From: Flavobacterium amniphilum
GTDB taxonomy: Bacteria; Bacteroidota; Bacteroidia; Flavobacteriales; Flavobacteriaceae
Reading direction: 5' to 3'
Length of the DNA stretch: 64,000 nucleotides
Assembly: GCF_023634845.1 (NCBI RefSeq)
Contig: NZ_JAMLJL010000008.1
Span: forward strand, 1-64,000
Shown here piece after piece: positions 1 through 7,831 of the stretch (position 1 is its first letter; each line of letters opens with the position of its first letter). The position numbers and the translations under genes are program-made. The notes under the pieces are model-generated. The model was given only the letters and a program-made list of their open reading frames with translations. It did no database searches and was not told the DNA's origin.

Positions 1-120
1 TTTCCTCTGGGCCGAATAAGCTGACAACTCACCTGATTCAATCTCTTTTACAATCTGGATCTTTAGACTTAGCGTATAATCCTTCTGGGTGCGCTTTACA
101 TAAGTGTCATGTCTTTCCAT
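1..120 (-). CDS. IS3-family transposase OrfA, N-terminal 40 residues
   Basis: An open frame of 40 codons starts at 120 and runs off the left edge. The peptide begins MERHDTYVKRTQKDYTLSLK and continues with a charged helix ending in SGELSAYSAQRK, which resembles the first helix and start of the helix-turn-helix in OrfA proteins of IS3-family elements (the DNA-binding half of the transposase, normally joined to OrfB by programmed frameshift). Its position just inside a TG-type terminus supports this. Only the N-terminus is visible, so whether the element is intact is unknown. Confidence 0.6.
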   Translation of the reverse strand, partial: MERHDTYVKRTQKDYTLSLKIQIVKEIESGELSAYSAQRK

Positions 121-161
121 GTCGATTCTTTTTTATTGTATCGCTATTTCAGGACGGGACA
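1..161 (-). mobile_element. End of an IS3-family-like insertion sequence (partial)
   Basis: The first 161 bases look like one end of an insertion sequence that continues beyond the left edge. Read on the minus strand it opens with TGTCCCGTCCTGAAATAGCG (142-161), a TG-starting terminal sequence of the kind seen in IS3-family elements, followed 21 bases later by the start codon of an orfA-type protein. The boundary at 161 is inferred from that terminal sequence; the other end and the target duplication lie outside the window. Confidence 0.6.
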
Positions 162-173
162 TTTTCAGATAAT

Positions 174-206
174 AAAAAAGCACCGCAGAATTGTGGTGCT
201 TTTTTA
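174..206 (+). terminator. Rho-independent terminator-like hairpin
   Basis: AAAAAGCACC and GGTGCTTTTT form a 10-bp stem around a 10-base loop, with runs of A and T on the two sides, so it could work in both directions. It lies 13 bases outside the insertion-sequence end; the gene it once served was probably separated from it by the insertion or lies beyond the edge. Confidence 0.6.
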
Positions 207-612
207 TTTAATTTAAGGCTCAATTTCTCTTTTTGTCGGATTAACAATACATATCACCGAATTTTCTTTTTGATAAATATGCGATGAGTTTTTTATATAT
301 AATTTTGTCTTAAATACCACGCAAGATACCATTGGTCAATCCTTAGATATAATCTTTGGATATTGGTTTTTAATACAAACTTTTTCAGATTTGGATATAA
401 TGTCAGACTTGTAAATAGTCGATTAGAAAGACTTGTTTTTTTTACAGTTTTTTAATAATAAACTGGTTATTAATAAGATTGTGTTTTCCTTAATTTGTTG
501 ATGCAATGAATACTCATGAAGTAATAGTTGTTTAGATTAATTTGTGTTAATTGGAAAGGGCTGTCTTTTGTAGACAGCCCTTTTTTTTGCTTTATAAATA
601 AACGGTTGTAGT
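207..612. other. Gene-free AT-rich stretch
   Basis: About 400 bases with no convincing coding sequence on either strand. It holds a hairpin terminator near its right end (555-588) pointing rightwards although no rightward gene precedes it. No tRNA fold or clear promoter was recognised. Confidence 0.5.
555..588 (+). terminator. Strong hairpin terminator, rightward T-tract
   Basis: GGGCTGTC (558-565) pairs with GACAGCCC (573-580) around a 7-base loop, followed by eight T. On the minus strand it is only followed by three T, yet it lies 24 bases past the leftward phnA-like gene, so it may serve as that gene's terminator too. Confidence 0.7.
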
Positions 613-1185
613 TTATTTTGTTTTCTTTACATATTGTGTAAGGATTACAATGTATTGTCCTTCAACACGTCCTTCTATTTGTCCGGCGTTGTCCCAGACT
701 AATTTGATGTTGTGTACGGCAGCGCCTCTTTTTGCAGTGAAATTTGCACCCTTTACATCTAAATCTTTGATTAAAACAACTGAATCTCCGTCCAGTAGAA
801 TATTGCCATTACTGTCTTTATGAACAATTTTTCCTTCGCCATCATCGCCTTCACCTGTTGCTTTTGCCCATTCCAAAGCTTCTTCGTCCAAATACATCAT
901 ATCCAAAAGATCATTCTTTTTCAAGCGAGTTAGCATACGCCAAGCCACAATCTGAACCGGAAGATTTTCATTCCACATACTGTCAGACAAACAGTGCCAG
1001 TGATTGGCATCGGTAGTTTCAGGATTTTCAATCTGGCTTACACAGGTTTTACAGGCTAGAATGGATTGCTCCAGATTTTCAACTGTGTTAGGTGCCACAT
1101 TAAAAACTTGTAAGTCATGTGGATTTCCACACAATTCACAAACAGAATTACTTCTGTCTTTTAATTTTTTTTCTATTACGCTCAT
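613..1185 (-). CDS. PhnA domain-containing protein
   Basis: 190-residue cytosolic protein of the PhnA/YjdM family. The N-terminus carries a zinc-ribbon-like pair CELC (Cys16, Cys19) and CKTC (Cys45, Cys48); the last 70 residues form the PhnA domain (KDSNGNILLDGDSVVLIKDL...). The family was named for the phosphonate locus of E. coli, but its reaction is not settled and no phosphonate genes are nearby, so a role in phosphonate use should not be assumed. Its ATG overlaps the stop of the upstream barrel gene (TAATG), so the two are probably translationally coupled. Confidence 0.85.
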   Translation of the reverse strand: MSVIEKKLKDRSNSVCELCGNPHDLQVFNVAPNTVENLEQSILACKTCVSQIENPETTDANHWHCLSDSMWNENLPVQIVAWRMLTRLKKNDLLDMMYLDEEALEWAKATGEGDDGEGKIVHKDSNGNILLDGDSVVLIKDLDVKGANFTAKRGAAVHNIKLVWDNAGQIEGRVEGQYIVILTQYVKKTK

Positions 1186-1697
1186 TATAAGTTGAAAACC
1201 ATGCTTACATTAGCATAGAATTGGTTGTTTAATTTTTCAAAACCTTGTACGTCAGTATCGTATTTAGCAAAAGGAACACCGAATTCGGTTTGTAAACCAA
1301 ATCCCTGTGAAAAGAAATAACGGGCTCCAATATGTCCGCCAAAATTTTTAAGACCTAAATCAATACCTGGATAAACATCAATTTGTTCCGGTAATGTCAT
1401 CACTTTTCCTATGTTAGCATTGAATCTCAATTTTGCATCGATACGGTCTTTAAATTTTGGTTTGATGGTTTCATCGGCAACAGTCACTTCTTTAACACCT
1501 AATAAATAAGAAGCAGAAAATCCTATTGAAATATTTTCTCCAAGTCCGTAATCAGTACCAACATTTATTCCTGTGCCGCCATCCTGGAAGTTAGCTCCCA
1601 AATGCATTTTAGTATCTCCTTTTCCGTTGTAAGCTTCCTGAGCATTTGCTAAACATGCAGAAAGTAACATTATTAATGTAAAAATCTTTTTATTCAT
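1185..1697 (-). CDS. Exported outer-membrane beta-barrel-like protein
   Basis: 170 residues with a signal peptide (MNKKIFTLIMLLSACLANA, cleavage before QEAYNG). The mature part is made of alternating hydrophobic and polar strands rich in Gly and aromatic residues and ends in a Phe-Asn-Leu strand (SMVFNL), which fits a small outer-membrane barrel. No enzymatic motif is visible. It heads a two-gene unit with the PhnA protein. A TATATTTG box on the minus strand at 1720-1727 lies 23 bases upstream of the start. Exact family not recognised. Confidence 0.7.
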   Translation of the reverse strand: MNKKIFTLIMLLSACLANAQEAYNGKGDTKMHLGANFQDGGTGINVGTDYGLGENISIGFSASYLLGVKEVTVADETIKPKFKDRIDAKLRFNANIGKVMTLPEQIDVYPGIDLGLKNFGGHIGARYFFSQGFGLQTEFGVPFAKYDTDVQGFEKLNNQFYANVSMVFNL

Positions 1698-1719
1698 CTT
1701 TATTAAATTAAATAGGGGG

Positions 1720-1727
1720 CAAATATA
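1720..1727 (-). promoter_or_regulatory. Flavobacterial -7 box (TATATTTG) for the barrel-phnA unit
   Basis: The minus strand reads TATATTTG here, a full match to the Bacteroidota -7 consensus TAnnTTTG, 23 bases before the ATG at 1697. No well-spaced TTG -33 element was found. Confidence 0.5.
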
Positions 1728-1739
1728 GTAAGAATCGGG

Positions 1740-2471
1740 TTAATTCCGCCCAATCTCATTAGGATAGAGTGTGTAAACAGGGTCACTTTGCCAAAATTCC
1801 TTGGTTTCGATATCCATTATAGTCAGTGGTCCTTTAAATGCGGCTCCGGTGTCTATGTTCCATACGTTAGCTTTATTGACGGGAATGGTCTGGTTAATTT
1901 GTGTGACCGGTGTGTGACCGATATAAATTTCTTTATAAAGACTGAGTCTTTTTGGAAAAAATACAGAATCTTTGGGAAGGGTGGGGTCTAATGAAAGTGC
2001 TAATTCCCATAATGTTCTGTCCCAATATAGCATACGGGGAAAATGTTCTATTGTTACACCTTTTAAATTGGTGAAACCTGCATGAACAAAAAGGCGGTTT
2101 TGTTCATCTATATGGTAATTTCTTAAGTTGAGTAAAAACTTAATATGTTTTTTTTTGTCTTCTTCAGAAATTTTTTGGTAAGCCATCACGGTAGATTCAC
2201 CTCCATGATTATACCACATGGGATTGTCATGATTGTTTTGTAACCAGTGGAGAACCAGCTCATCATGATTGCCCCGCATAAAAATACAATTGTATTTTTT
2301 TTTCAAAGCGATAAGGAAATCCAGCAGTTGGGGAGATTCGCTCCAACCGTCCAGATAATCTCCCAAAAATATTATGGTGTCATTTGACGTTATCATCGCG
2401 CGCTCTAAAACTTGTTTCAATGCTTTTAAAGCTCCATGAATGTCGCCAACAACTAAGAACCTGTTAATCAT
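1740..2471 (-). CDS. PPP-type metallophosphatase (ApaH/PrpA-like)
   Basis: 243-residue calcineurin-like phosphoesterase. The metal-binding motifs are in order: GDIHG (residues 9-13), GDYLDG (37-42), GNHDE (67-71), then HAGF and GHTP further on. Start set at the ATG at 2471 (MINRFLVV), because an upstream in-frame start adds 14 residues that do not fit the family and the paralogue at 31218 begins at the same point. The two share the same C-terminal ending, KEFWQSD...LYP(N/D)E.GRN. Substrates could be phosphoproteins, dinucleoside polyphosphates or capped RNA; the sequence does not decide. Confidence 0.85.
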   Translation of the reverse strand: MINRFLVVGDIHGALKALKQVLERAMITSNDTIIFLGDYLDGWSESPQLLDFLIALKKKYNCIFMRGNHDELVLHWLQNNHDNPMWYNHGGESTVMAYQKISEEDKKKHIKFLLNLRNYHIDEQNRLFVHAGFTNLKGVTIEHFPRMLYWDRTLWELALSLDPTLPKDSVFFPKRLSLYKEIYIGHTPVTQINQTIPVNKANVWNIDTGAAFKGPLTIMDIETKEFWQSDPVYTLYPNEIGRN

Positions 2472-2614
2472 GTAGTTACAATTTAACAAAATATGCGGAA
2501 AATCCGTAGCCACGTGTCATAAATCCTTTATAATTTAGGAAATTATAAAAGGGCCACACTTTTATAGAAAATAATAAATCCAAAAATAAATATTAATCGT
2601 TAAAATTTTGAATC

Positions 2615-2782
2615 ATGAAAACTTTAGTTTTATCAATCAGCTTTTTTGTATTGACAATTTCACCCTTTACCTGTTCATCTGAAGTAACTGAAATTGTTGA
2701 CGAGCAACAACAAACAACCACTCAGGATTGTGATCAGGAAAATGTAGAAATCGATCCTATTGTTATGCCTAAAAAACCATAA
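2615..2782 (+). CDS. Small exported peptide, copy 1 of a tandem pair
   Basis: 55-residue ORF with a hydrophobic N-terminal signal (MKTLVLSISFFVLTISPF) followed by Cys20 and a polar, Gln/Thr-rich body that ends in IDPIVMPKKP. Copy 2 starts 62 bases after its stop; first 20 residues and last ten residues are almost identical between copies while the middle differs, which supports purifying selection on both ends. The Cys after the signal could be lipidated, but the residues before it (PFT) are a poor lipobox. Function unknown. Confidence 0.65.
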   Translation: MKTLVLSISFFVLTISPFTCSSEVTEIVDEQQQTTTQDCDQENVEIDPIVMPKKP

Positions 2783-2844
2783 GGCCGTCAACAATAATAC
2801 AAATTTAAAAATTATCTAATCAATAACTTCAAAAAATCAAGAAC

Positions 2845-3012
2845 ATGAGAACTTTAGTTTTATCAATCAGCTTTTTCGTATTAACAGTTTCCCCTTTTAC
2901 TTGCTCTTCTGAGATGTCTAAAATGGCAGATGAACAACAAACCACAACAACTCAGCAAGATCCGGAGGGACTGGTAGAAATTGATCCTATCGTGATGCCA
3001 AAAAAACCTTAA
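2845..3012 (+). CDS. Small exported peptide, copy 2 of a tandem pair
   Basis: 55 residues, MRTLVLSISFFVLTVSPFTC at the N-terminus and IDPIVMPKKP at the C-terminus, exactly the same length as copy 1. The middle (SSEMSKMADEQQTTTTQQDP) differs in sequence but keeps the acidic, Gln/Thr-rich character. The pair lies directly upstream of a TPR sensor-kinase system, so the peptides could be its signals or targets; that is inference from position only. Confidence 0.65.
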   Translation: MRTLVLSISFFVLTVSPFTCSSEMSKMADEQQTTTTQQDPEGLVEIDPIVMPKKP

Positions 3013-3052
3013 GGTATCGGCTATATATAAGTTAACCGGATTCAGAAATTGC

Positions 3053-3223
3053 AAGAATTCCAGTTACATCAATACGTTTTTTCACAGTTGAAGATGTCTT
3101 CTTTTACCTGTAACCATGATATTTCAGAGGTTATGGATAATCCCAGTCAAAAATCACAACCGAGATTTTGATTGAGCAATGAAGATATAAATAGACCCGA
3201 TTATTATGCCTATAAAGCCTTAA
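3053..3223 (+). pseudogene. Decayed third copy of the small exported peptide
   Basis: The DNA keeps recognisable pieces of the two intact copies in the same order: ATCAATACGTTTTTTC (signal region), CTTTTACCTGTAACC, and near the end GACCCGATTATTATGCC followed by AAGCCTTAA, which would encode DPIIMP.KP-stop. No continuous frame or start codon remains. It is best read as a dead third member of the tandem family. Confidence 0.6.
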
Positions 3224-3302
3224 TTTTTACTAAATTTCGAGGTTTAAAAGAAAAAACCTACAATTAAAGCTTAAAATTATACCATATTTTTTTTTAATGT
3301 AG

Positions 3303-3310
3303 TAGATTTG
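3303..3310 (+). promoter_or_regulatory. Flavobacterial -7 box (TAGATTTG) for the sensor kinase operon
   Basis: TAGATTTG matches TAnnTTTG and lies 26 bases upstream of the TTG start of the sensor kinase. A -33 element is not clear. Confidence 0.45.
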
Positions 3311-3336
3311 ATATACTTTTATATCATCTCTGCAAA

Positions 3337-5370
3337 TTGAAAAAGGTATTTTATAGTATACTATTACTTTTTATTTTCTCCTCATGTCATGAGGAGAAAA
3401 GCAATACAGGCTCTGTTTCCAGCGAAGAAATAGAATCATTGCTCATAAAAGCCAATGATTTTGAAGTAGCGAATAAAGAAAGAGTAGCCATTTCAAACCA
3501 CATATTGCAGCTTCTCCAGAATCAACCCAATGATTCACTGAACCGTGCCCGTTATTTTAAATTGGCCGGAAGATATTTCAATGCCGAAGATTATGTGAAA
3601 TATTTATATGTATGCCGTGAACTGTATAAAATGTCAAATCAGGCCGGTGATACATTGTATATTGCAAGGAGTTTAAACTACATCGGGGATTATCATTATA
3701 ACCGGTTTAAAAACGATAGTGCTTATTACTACTATATTAAAACCGAAAAAGCGTATTCACATCTTAAAGGTAATCCTGAAGTACTAAGAGTAAAATTCTG
3801 GAAAGCAAATATCTTACTGCATGAGAAAGACTTTACCGGTGCAGAAACTGCTATTGTAAGTATTCTGAAAGAAGCAAAAATTGGTGATGATGCCAGATTG
3901 GTTTACGATTGCTATATCACACTTGGTAATGCACTTGAAGGATTGAACAACTTGGATGAATCCTTAATCTACTATCAGAAAGCTTATGAGTCATCACTTG
4001 AACTTAAAAAAGACCCGCAACATCTTTTGTTAAAAGCCCAAGCTTATAATTTTATCGGAAGATTATACCTTAAAAAAGAGGAGTATGAAAACGCTATCTT
4101 CTATTTTAAGAGTGCTTTGCAGTTTGCTAATTTTAAGAACTCCGATCCGGTGGTGTATTCTAACCTGATTAACAATTGGGCTTATGCAAAACTGGAATTA
4201 AAAGACGAATCGTCAATTGGAATGTTCAATGAAGCGGTTCAAATTAGGGAAAAACTCAATAATATACCCGGAATTGTTTCCAGTCAGATTAATTTGTCCA
4301 AATATTACCTCTTTAAGAGAGATACGATACGCGCTTTGTATTACGGACTTTCTGCTAAAAAGATGGCCAACGAAAACAAAATCTTCGAAGATGAACTTTC
4401 AGCGTTAAAACTTTTGGCCAAAATAGAACCGCATAAGAATGCCAAATATGTGTCACGATATATCAAACTTTCCGACAGCTTACAGGATGTTGAGCGTTCG
4501 ACACGTAATAAATTCGCCAGAATTGAATTTGAAACGGATGAAATCCTGAGCCAGAAGAATAATATTGAGGCCGAAAAAAAGAAAATTTCCATTCAACTGT
4601 GGGTGATTGTTGCGCTTAGCGTTGGATTACTTTTGTTAATCATCATGGCTTATATCACCAAAGCACAGCACTCTAAAAACAAAGCATTGCAATTTGAACG
4701 GGAACAACAAAAGGCCAACGAAGAGATTTACCGTCTTATGTTAAACCAGCAGAGTGTAATCGATGAAGCACGGCAAAATGAAAAAAGAAGGATATCACAG
4801 GAGCTTCATGACGGAATTATGAGTAAATTGACCAGTACAAGGCTTAATTTGTTTATACTCGGTAAAAAAAATGATGAAGAAACTATCAAAAAATGTTTAA
4901 ATTATATTGCTCAAATACAAGATATTGAAAAAGAGATCCGGAGTATTTCACATGATTTAGGAAAAGAGAATTTTCTTGAAAATGACAGTTTTAAAGCAAT
5001 TGTTGAATCTTTAGTTGAAAGTCAGCGGGTTTTTTCCGATATTGACTATGTAATTGAAATCAGCAGCGAAATTGACTGGAAGGATATTGAAAGTTCAATC
5101 AAAATCAATTTGTACCGTATTTTCCAGGAATCACTGCAAAATATTTACAAGTATTCCAAAGCTAAAAATGTACTGATCGAAATTATTAAAACTGATAAAG
5201 GTTTATCTGCCATCATAAAAGATGACGGTCGTGGTTTTGACACAAGAAAAGTGCGGGAAGGTATAGGTTTGAAAAATATGCAGTCGCGGATTAAAAGTTT
5301 GAACGGTGAATTAAAAATAATGTCAGGGATTAATAAAGGGACAACAATCCAGATATTGATTCCGATTTAA
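3337..5370 (+). CDS. TPR-repeat sensor histidine kinase (HisKA_3/NarX type)
   Basis: 677 residues starting at a TTG codon. N-terminus is a lipoprotein-like signal (LLLFIFSSC, Cys17). TPR-type helical repeats fill about residues 60-400, presumably outside the inner membrane. One transmembrane helix lies at about 418-440, then a coiled linker, the HisKA_3 dimerisation helix RRISQELHDG with phospho-accepting His491, an N-box (FQESLQNIYKYSKA), DDGRGFD and GIGLKNMQSR ATP-binding boxes. It pairs with the NarL-type regulator 11 bases downstream. Ligand unknown. The TTG start is chosen because it gives a complete signal peptide. Confidence 0.9.
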   Translation: MKKVFYSILLLFIFSSCHEEKSNTGSVSSEEIESLLIKANDFEVANKERVAISNHILQLLQNQPNDSLNRARYFKLAGRYFNAEDYVKYLYVCRELYKMSNQAGDTLYIARSLNYIGDYHYNRFKNDSAYYYYIKTEKAYSHLKGNPEVLRVKFWKANILLHEKDFTGAETAIVSILKEAKIGDDARLVYDCYITLGNALEGLNNLDESLIYYQKAYESSLELKKDPQHLLLKAQAYNFIGRLYLKKEEYENAIFYFKSALQFANFKNSDPVVYSNLINNWAYAKLELKDESSIGMFNEAVQIREKLNNIPGIVSSQINLSKYYLFKRDTIRALYYGLSAKKMANENKIFEDELSALKLLAKIEPHKNAKYVSRYIKLSDSLQDVERSTRNKFARIEFETDEILSQKNNIEAEKKKISIQLWVIVALSVGLLLLIIMAYITKAQHSKNKALQFEREQQKANEEIYRLMLNQQSVIDEARQNEKRRISQELHDGIMSKLTSTRLNLFILGKKNDEETIKKCLNYIAQIQDIEKEIRSISHDLGKENFLENDSFKAIVESLVESQRVFSDIDYVIEISSEIDWKDIESSIKINLYRIFQESLQNIYKYSKAKNVLIEIIKTDKGLSAIIKDDGRGFDTRKVREGIGLKNMQSRIKSLNGELKIMSGINKGTTIQILIPI

Positions 5371-5381
5371 AAAGATTAAAA

Positions 5382-6035
5382 ATGAAATTGAAAATTCTGA
5401 TTGTTGAAGACCATCCCTCAATGATTGAAGGTTATAAGATTATTTTGTCTTACAATACCAAAGATTATGAAATTGAGGCTACTTCTGCTTTTAATTGTAA
5501 GGCGGCTTATGATATAATCACTGATACAAATGAATTTGATGTAATCTTGTTGGATTACAGTTTGCCGGCTTATCCAGAAAAGGGAATTAATTCAGGGAAG
5601 GATTTGGCTGTATTAACGCGTAAACACAAACCAGATTCGAGGATAATCGTATTGACTTCGCATTCGGAGGCTTTGATTTTATATGATTTGATTGTTACGG
5701 TTGAACCCGAAGGTATTTTGGTTAAAAGTGATTTTTCTGCTGAAGAATTACTGAAGGCTTTCGAACTTATTGTTGAAGGAGGAACTTATCACAGTACCAC
5801 AGTTACACAAAACGTGAGTGAATTATTATCCAAGAAAATCTATTTGGACAGTTACAACCGTAAAATTATTTCATTGCTTGCAGAAGGGATTAAGACCAAA
5901 AATATCCCAAATTATATGAATTTATCGATAAGTGCCGTTGAAAAAAGGAAGGTGCAAATCAAGGATTACCTAGGAATTGATAAAGGTGGTGATGAGGAAA
6001 TTATACGCAAAGCCAAGGAAGCAGGTTTGATATAG
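5382..6035 (+). CDS. NarL/LuxR-type response regulator
   Basis: 217 residues. Receiver domain at 1-130 with acidic pocket VEDHPS, phospho-acceptor Asp58 in ILLDYSLP, Thr/Ser in VLTSHSE and Lys in LVKSDFS. The C-terminal helix-turn-helix (about 155-217; IISLLAEGIKTKNIPNYMNLS and following) is of the LuxR type but divergent. It forms an operon with the upstream kinase and presumably receives its phosphoryl group. Targets cannot be read from the sequence; the small tandem peptide genes upstream are one candidate. Confidence 0.9.
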   Translation: MKLKILIVEDHPSMIEGYKIILSYNTKDYEIEATSAFNCKAAYDIITDTNEFDVILLDYSLPAYPEKGINSGKDLAVLTRKHKPDSRIIVLTSHSEALILYDLIVTVEPEGILVKSDFSAEELLKAFELIVEGGTYHSTTVTQNVSELLSKKIYLDSYNRKIISLLAEGIKTKNIPNYMNLSISAVEKRKVQIKDYLGIDKGGDEEIIRKAKEAGLI

Positions 6036-6127
6036 CCAAAAACAATTTTTAACAAAATTGGAGGTAAAACCGTAAATAAATTTGAAGGAATTTTCGCAAT
6101 TTTATCGTCTTGTTCCACTAAGGTTTT

Positions 6128-6439
6128 ATGATTGCACAAAATTTAAATACAAGTAAAAATAACAGATTCTCGTTATTGATGTCAACTCTATTGGTTGCGC
6201 TTTTTATCGTCATTTCGTTAAATATTGTATTTATTTTGTTCTTCACACTTAAAAACATGAACCAACCTCTTTTTGATATTTTGACCCTGACTTTTAAAGA
6301 GGGTTATCTGCTTATCAATGATGAAAAAGTAGGCTTTTCGGTATTTGCTAATTTGTTGATTCTTTTTGTACTCTGGATCGTTATGATTTATAGTACTTTG
6401 AGAGCTATTAACAGGAATTTCAGCACTTACTTTTTGTAA
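6128..6439 (+). CDS. Small two-helix membrane protein, unknown
   Basis: 103 residues with two transmembrane helices, one at about 17-40 (LLMSTLLVALFIVISLNIVF) and one near 77-95 (FANLLILFVLWIVMIY), joined by a soluble loop. No known domain recognised. Its 3' end overlaps the convergent Schlafen-type gene by 13 bases. Downstream of the response regulator by 92 bases. Confidence 0.6.
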   Translation: MIAQNLNTSKNNRFSLLMSTLLVALFIVISLNIVFILFFTLKNMNQPLFDILTLTFKEGYLLINDEKVGFSVFANLLILFVLWIVMIYSTLRAINRNFSTYFL

Positions 6440-7584
6440 ATCAGATTCTCACTGTCGTATTTCATTTTTCGTAAGACCCTTAACGCTTCCTTAAAACTTA
6501 CATAAATTGTAGGATAAGGTTTGAGTAATAATTTAGCGTCAATCAGTCTTTGTTTTGCATTTTCAAAACCGTTTAGATAGCAAAGCATGAATGTATAAGG
6601 GAGATTTTCCAAGTCTTTTTCTTCCCTTTCGGTTAAAGTAATTTTCTTTTCCATTTTTTCCAGAAGTGACTTGTTGGAATTGTAGATATGATGAAGCATT
6701 TTTTTGTTGTATTCAGGTGGTTCAAACAGCATTTCGGTTTCCATTTTGTAATAACCGTTGTCGAAGAAAGTAATGGTCATTTTTTCCAAAGGATAATAAC
6801 TCGTTTTGTCATTCAGCCCCAGTGGAATGTATTCGGTTATTACAAAAGTACTGTCGGTATAACTAATCGTCACTTCATCCTGAGCCGAATAAAAGAGTTT
6901 GATCTGCTCATTAATTAATTCAATATCAACTCTTGAGAAATAAGTTATATCCCTTATTTTTTTCTTGTTTCCTGCCCAACAAACCACAAATAATTCTTTG
7001 AATACTTTGTGTTTGGTGTCCATGTCTTTATGTCTCACATTCATGAAATCCAAAACACCGTCCAATGTATAAGCGATGCTGTTGCGGGAGTTGTTCTCAA
7101 TACTGATAACGGTCTCTATATTTTGTTTGTTATATGGAACTTTATCTTCCGTTGGGATTGTGTTGCTGCCAACTCTTATGAAAGTAGTGTTTGCGGTTAT
7201 AGTGTGAATCCCTTTTTTAAAGTAAGATGTTTTATGATTGGGTTTTATGGTGACCAAACCTACAACCCGGTCTTTTGGCAAATTCGGGAATGGGATGTTT
7301 TCATATTGGATTTTGGGAGGGTTTTCCAAAAAAGCATTGACCAGATTCTGTATGCGGCTGTCGTCAAAAAAATCATCCCCGACAATTTCATTACTTTCAT
7401 CTTCAACACCTACGACGATGTACGAATTATTGTTAGGATTCGAGTTTGACAGTGCGCAAATGTGTTTAAGGAATTTTCCTTTTCCTTCCCTTGTGTGCAA
7501 ATTCAACTGCCTTTTTTTGTCATAAAAGCTATTCTCATCATTGTGAGCCAATAAGTTCTTGATAAGAAGACGCTTGTTAATCAT
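6427..7584 (-). CDS. Schlafen AlbA_2-domain protein (putative ATP/DNA-binding)
   Basis: 385 residues. The N-terminal 140 residues look like the AlbA_2/Schlafen domain: an acidic-aromatic opening (NDENSFYDKKRQLNL), the helix ending FLKHICALSNSNP, then SYIVVGVEDES, and later TFIRVGSNTIPT, the usual IRxGSxT-type ending of the domain. The C-terminal 240 residues are not recognised. Members of this group are often annotated as ATP-binding or as transcription regulators and some belong to defence systems. Here it stands alone between unrelated genes. Confidence 0.75.
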   Translation of the reverse strand: MINKRLLIKNLLAHNDENSFYDKKRQLNLHTREGKGKFLKHICALSNSNPNNNSYIVVGVEDESNEIVGDDFFDDSRIQNLVNAFLENPPKIQYENIPFPNLPKDRVVGLVTIKPNHKTSYFKKGIHTITANTTFIRVGSNTIPTEDKVPYNKQNIETVISIENNSRNSIAYTLDGVLDFMNVRHKDMDTKHKVFKELFVVCWAGNKKKIRDITYFSRVDIELINEQIKLFYSAQDEVTISYTDSTFVITEYIPLGLNDKTSYYPLEKMTITFFDNGYYKMETEMLFEPPEYNKKMLHHIYNSNKSLLEKMEKKITLTEREEKDLENLPYTFMLCYLNGFENAKQRLIDAKLLLKPYPTIYVSFKEALRVLRKMKYDSENLIYKK

Positions 7585-7789
7585 TTCGGCTAAAATATAT
7601 ACTAAAATACATCTTTTACCGTTAAGTCAATAAGTGTAAGGTAAAAAACACATGTTATGTCTTTCTTCAGAAGGTTATAACAGTGGTATTACATGAAATA
7701 TTTTGATTTCCAACACGTAAACTTGTAATGATTATTGAAAAATCAATTCTGCAAAGTTTATAAGGACAACCTTGATTTTAGTTAGTTCT

Positions 7790-7829
7790 AACACCGGCCT
7801 TTTCTCTCATTCGGGGCCGGTGTTTTTTA
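7790..7829. terminator. GC-rich hairpin terminator
   Basis: ACACCGGCC (7791-7799) pairs with GGCCGGTGT (7815-7823), then T6 on the plus strand. It lies directly after the stop of the leftward aldo/keto reductase, yet the T-tract favours rightward transcripts, and no rightward gene precedes it within 1.3 kb. Confidence 0.7.
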
Positions 7830-7831
7830 TT

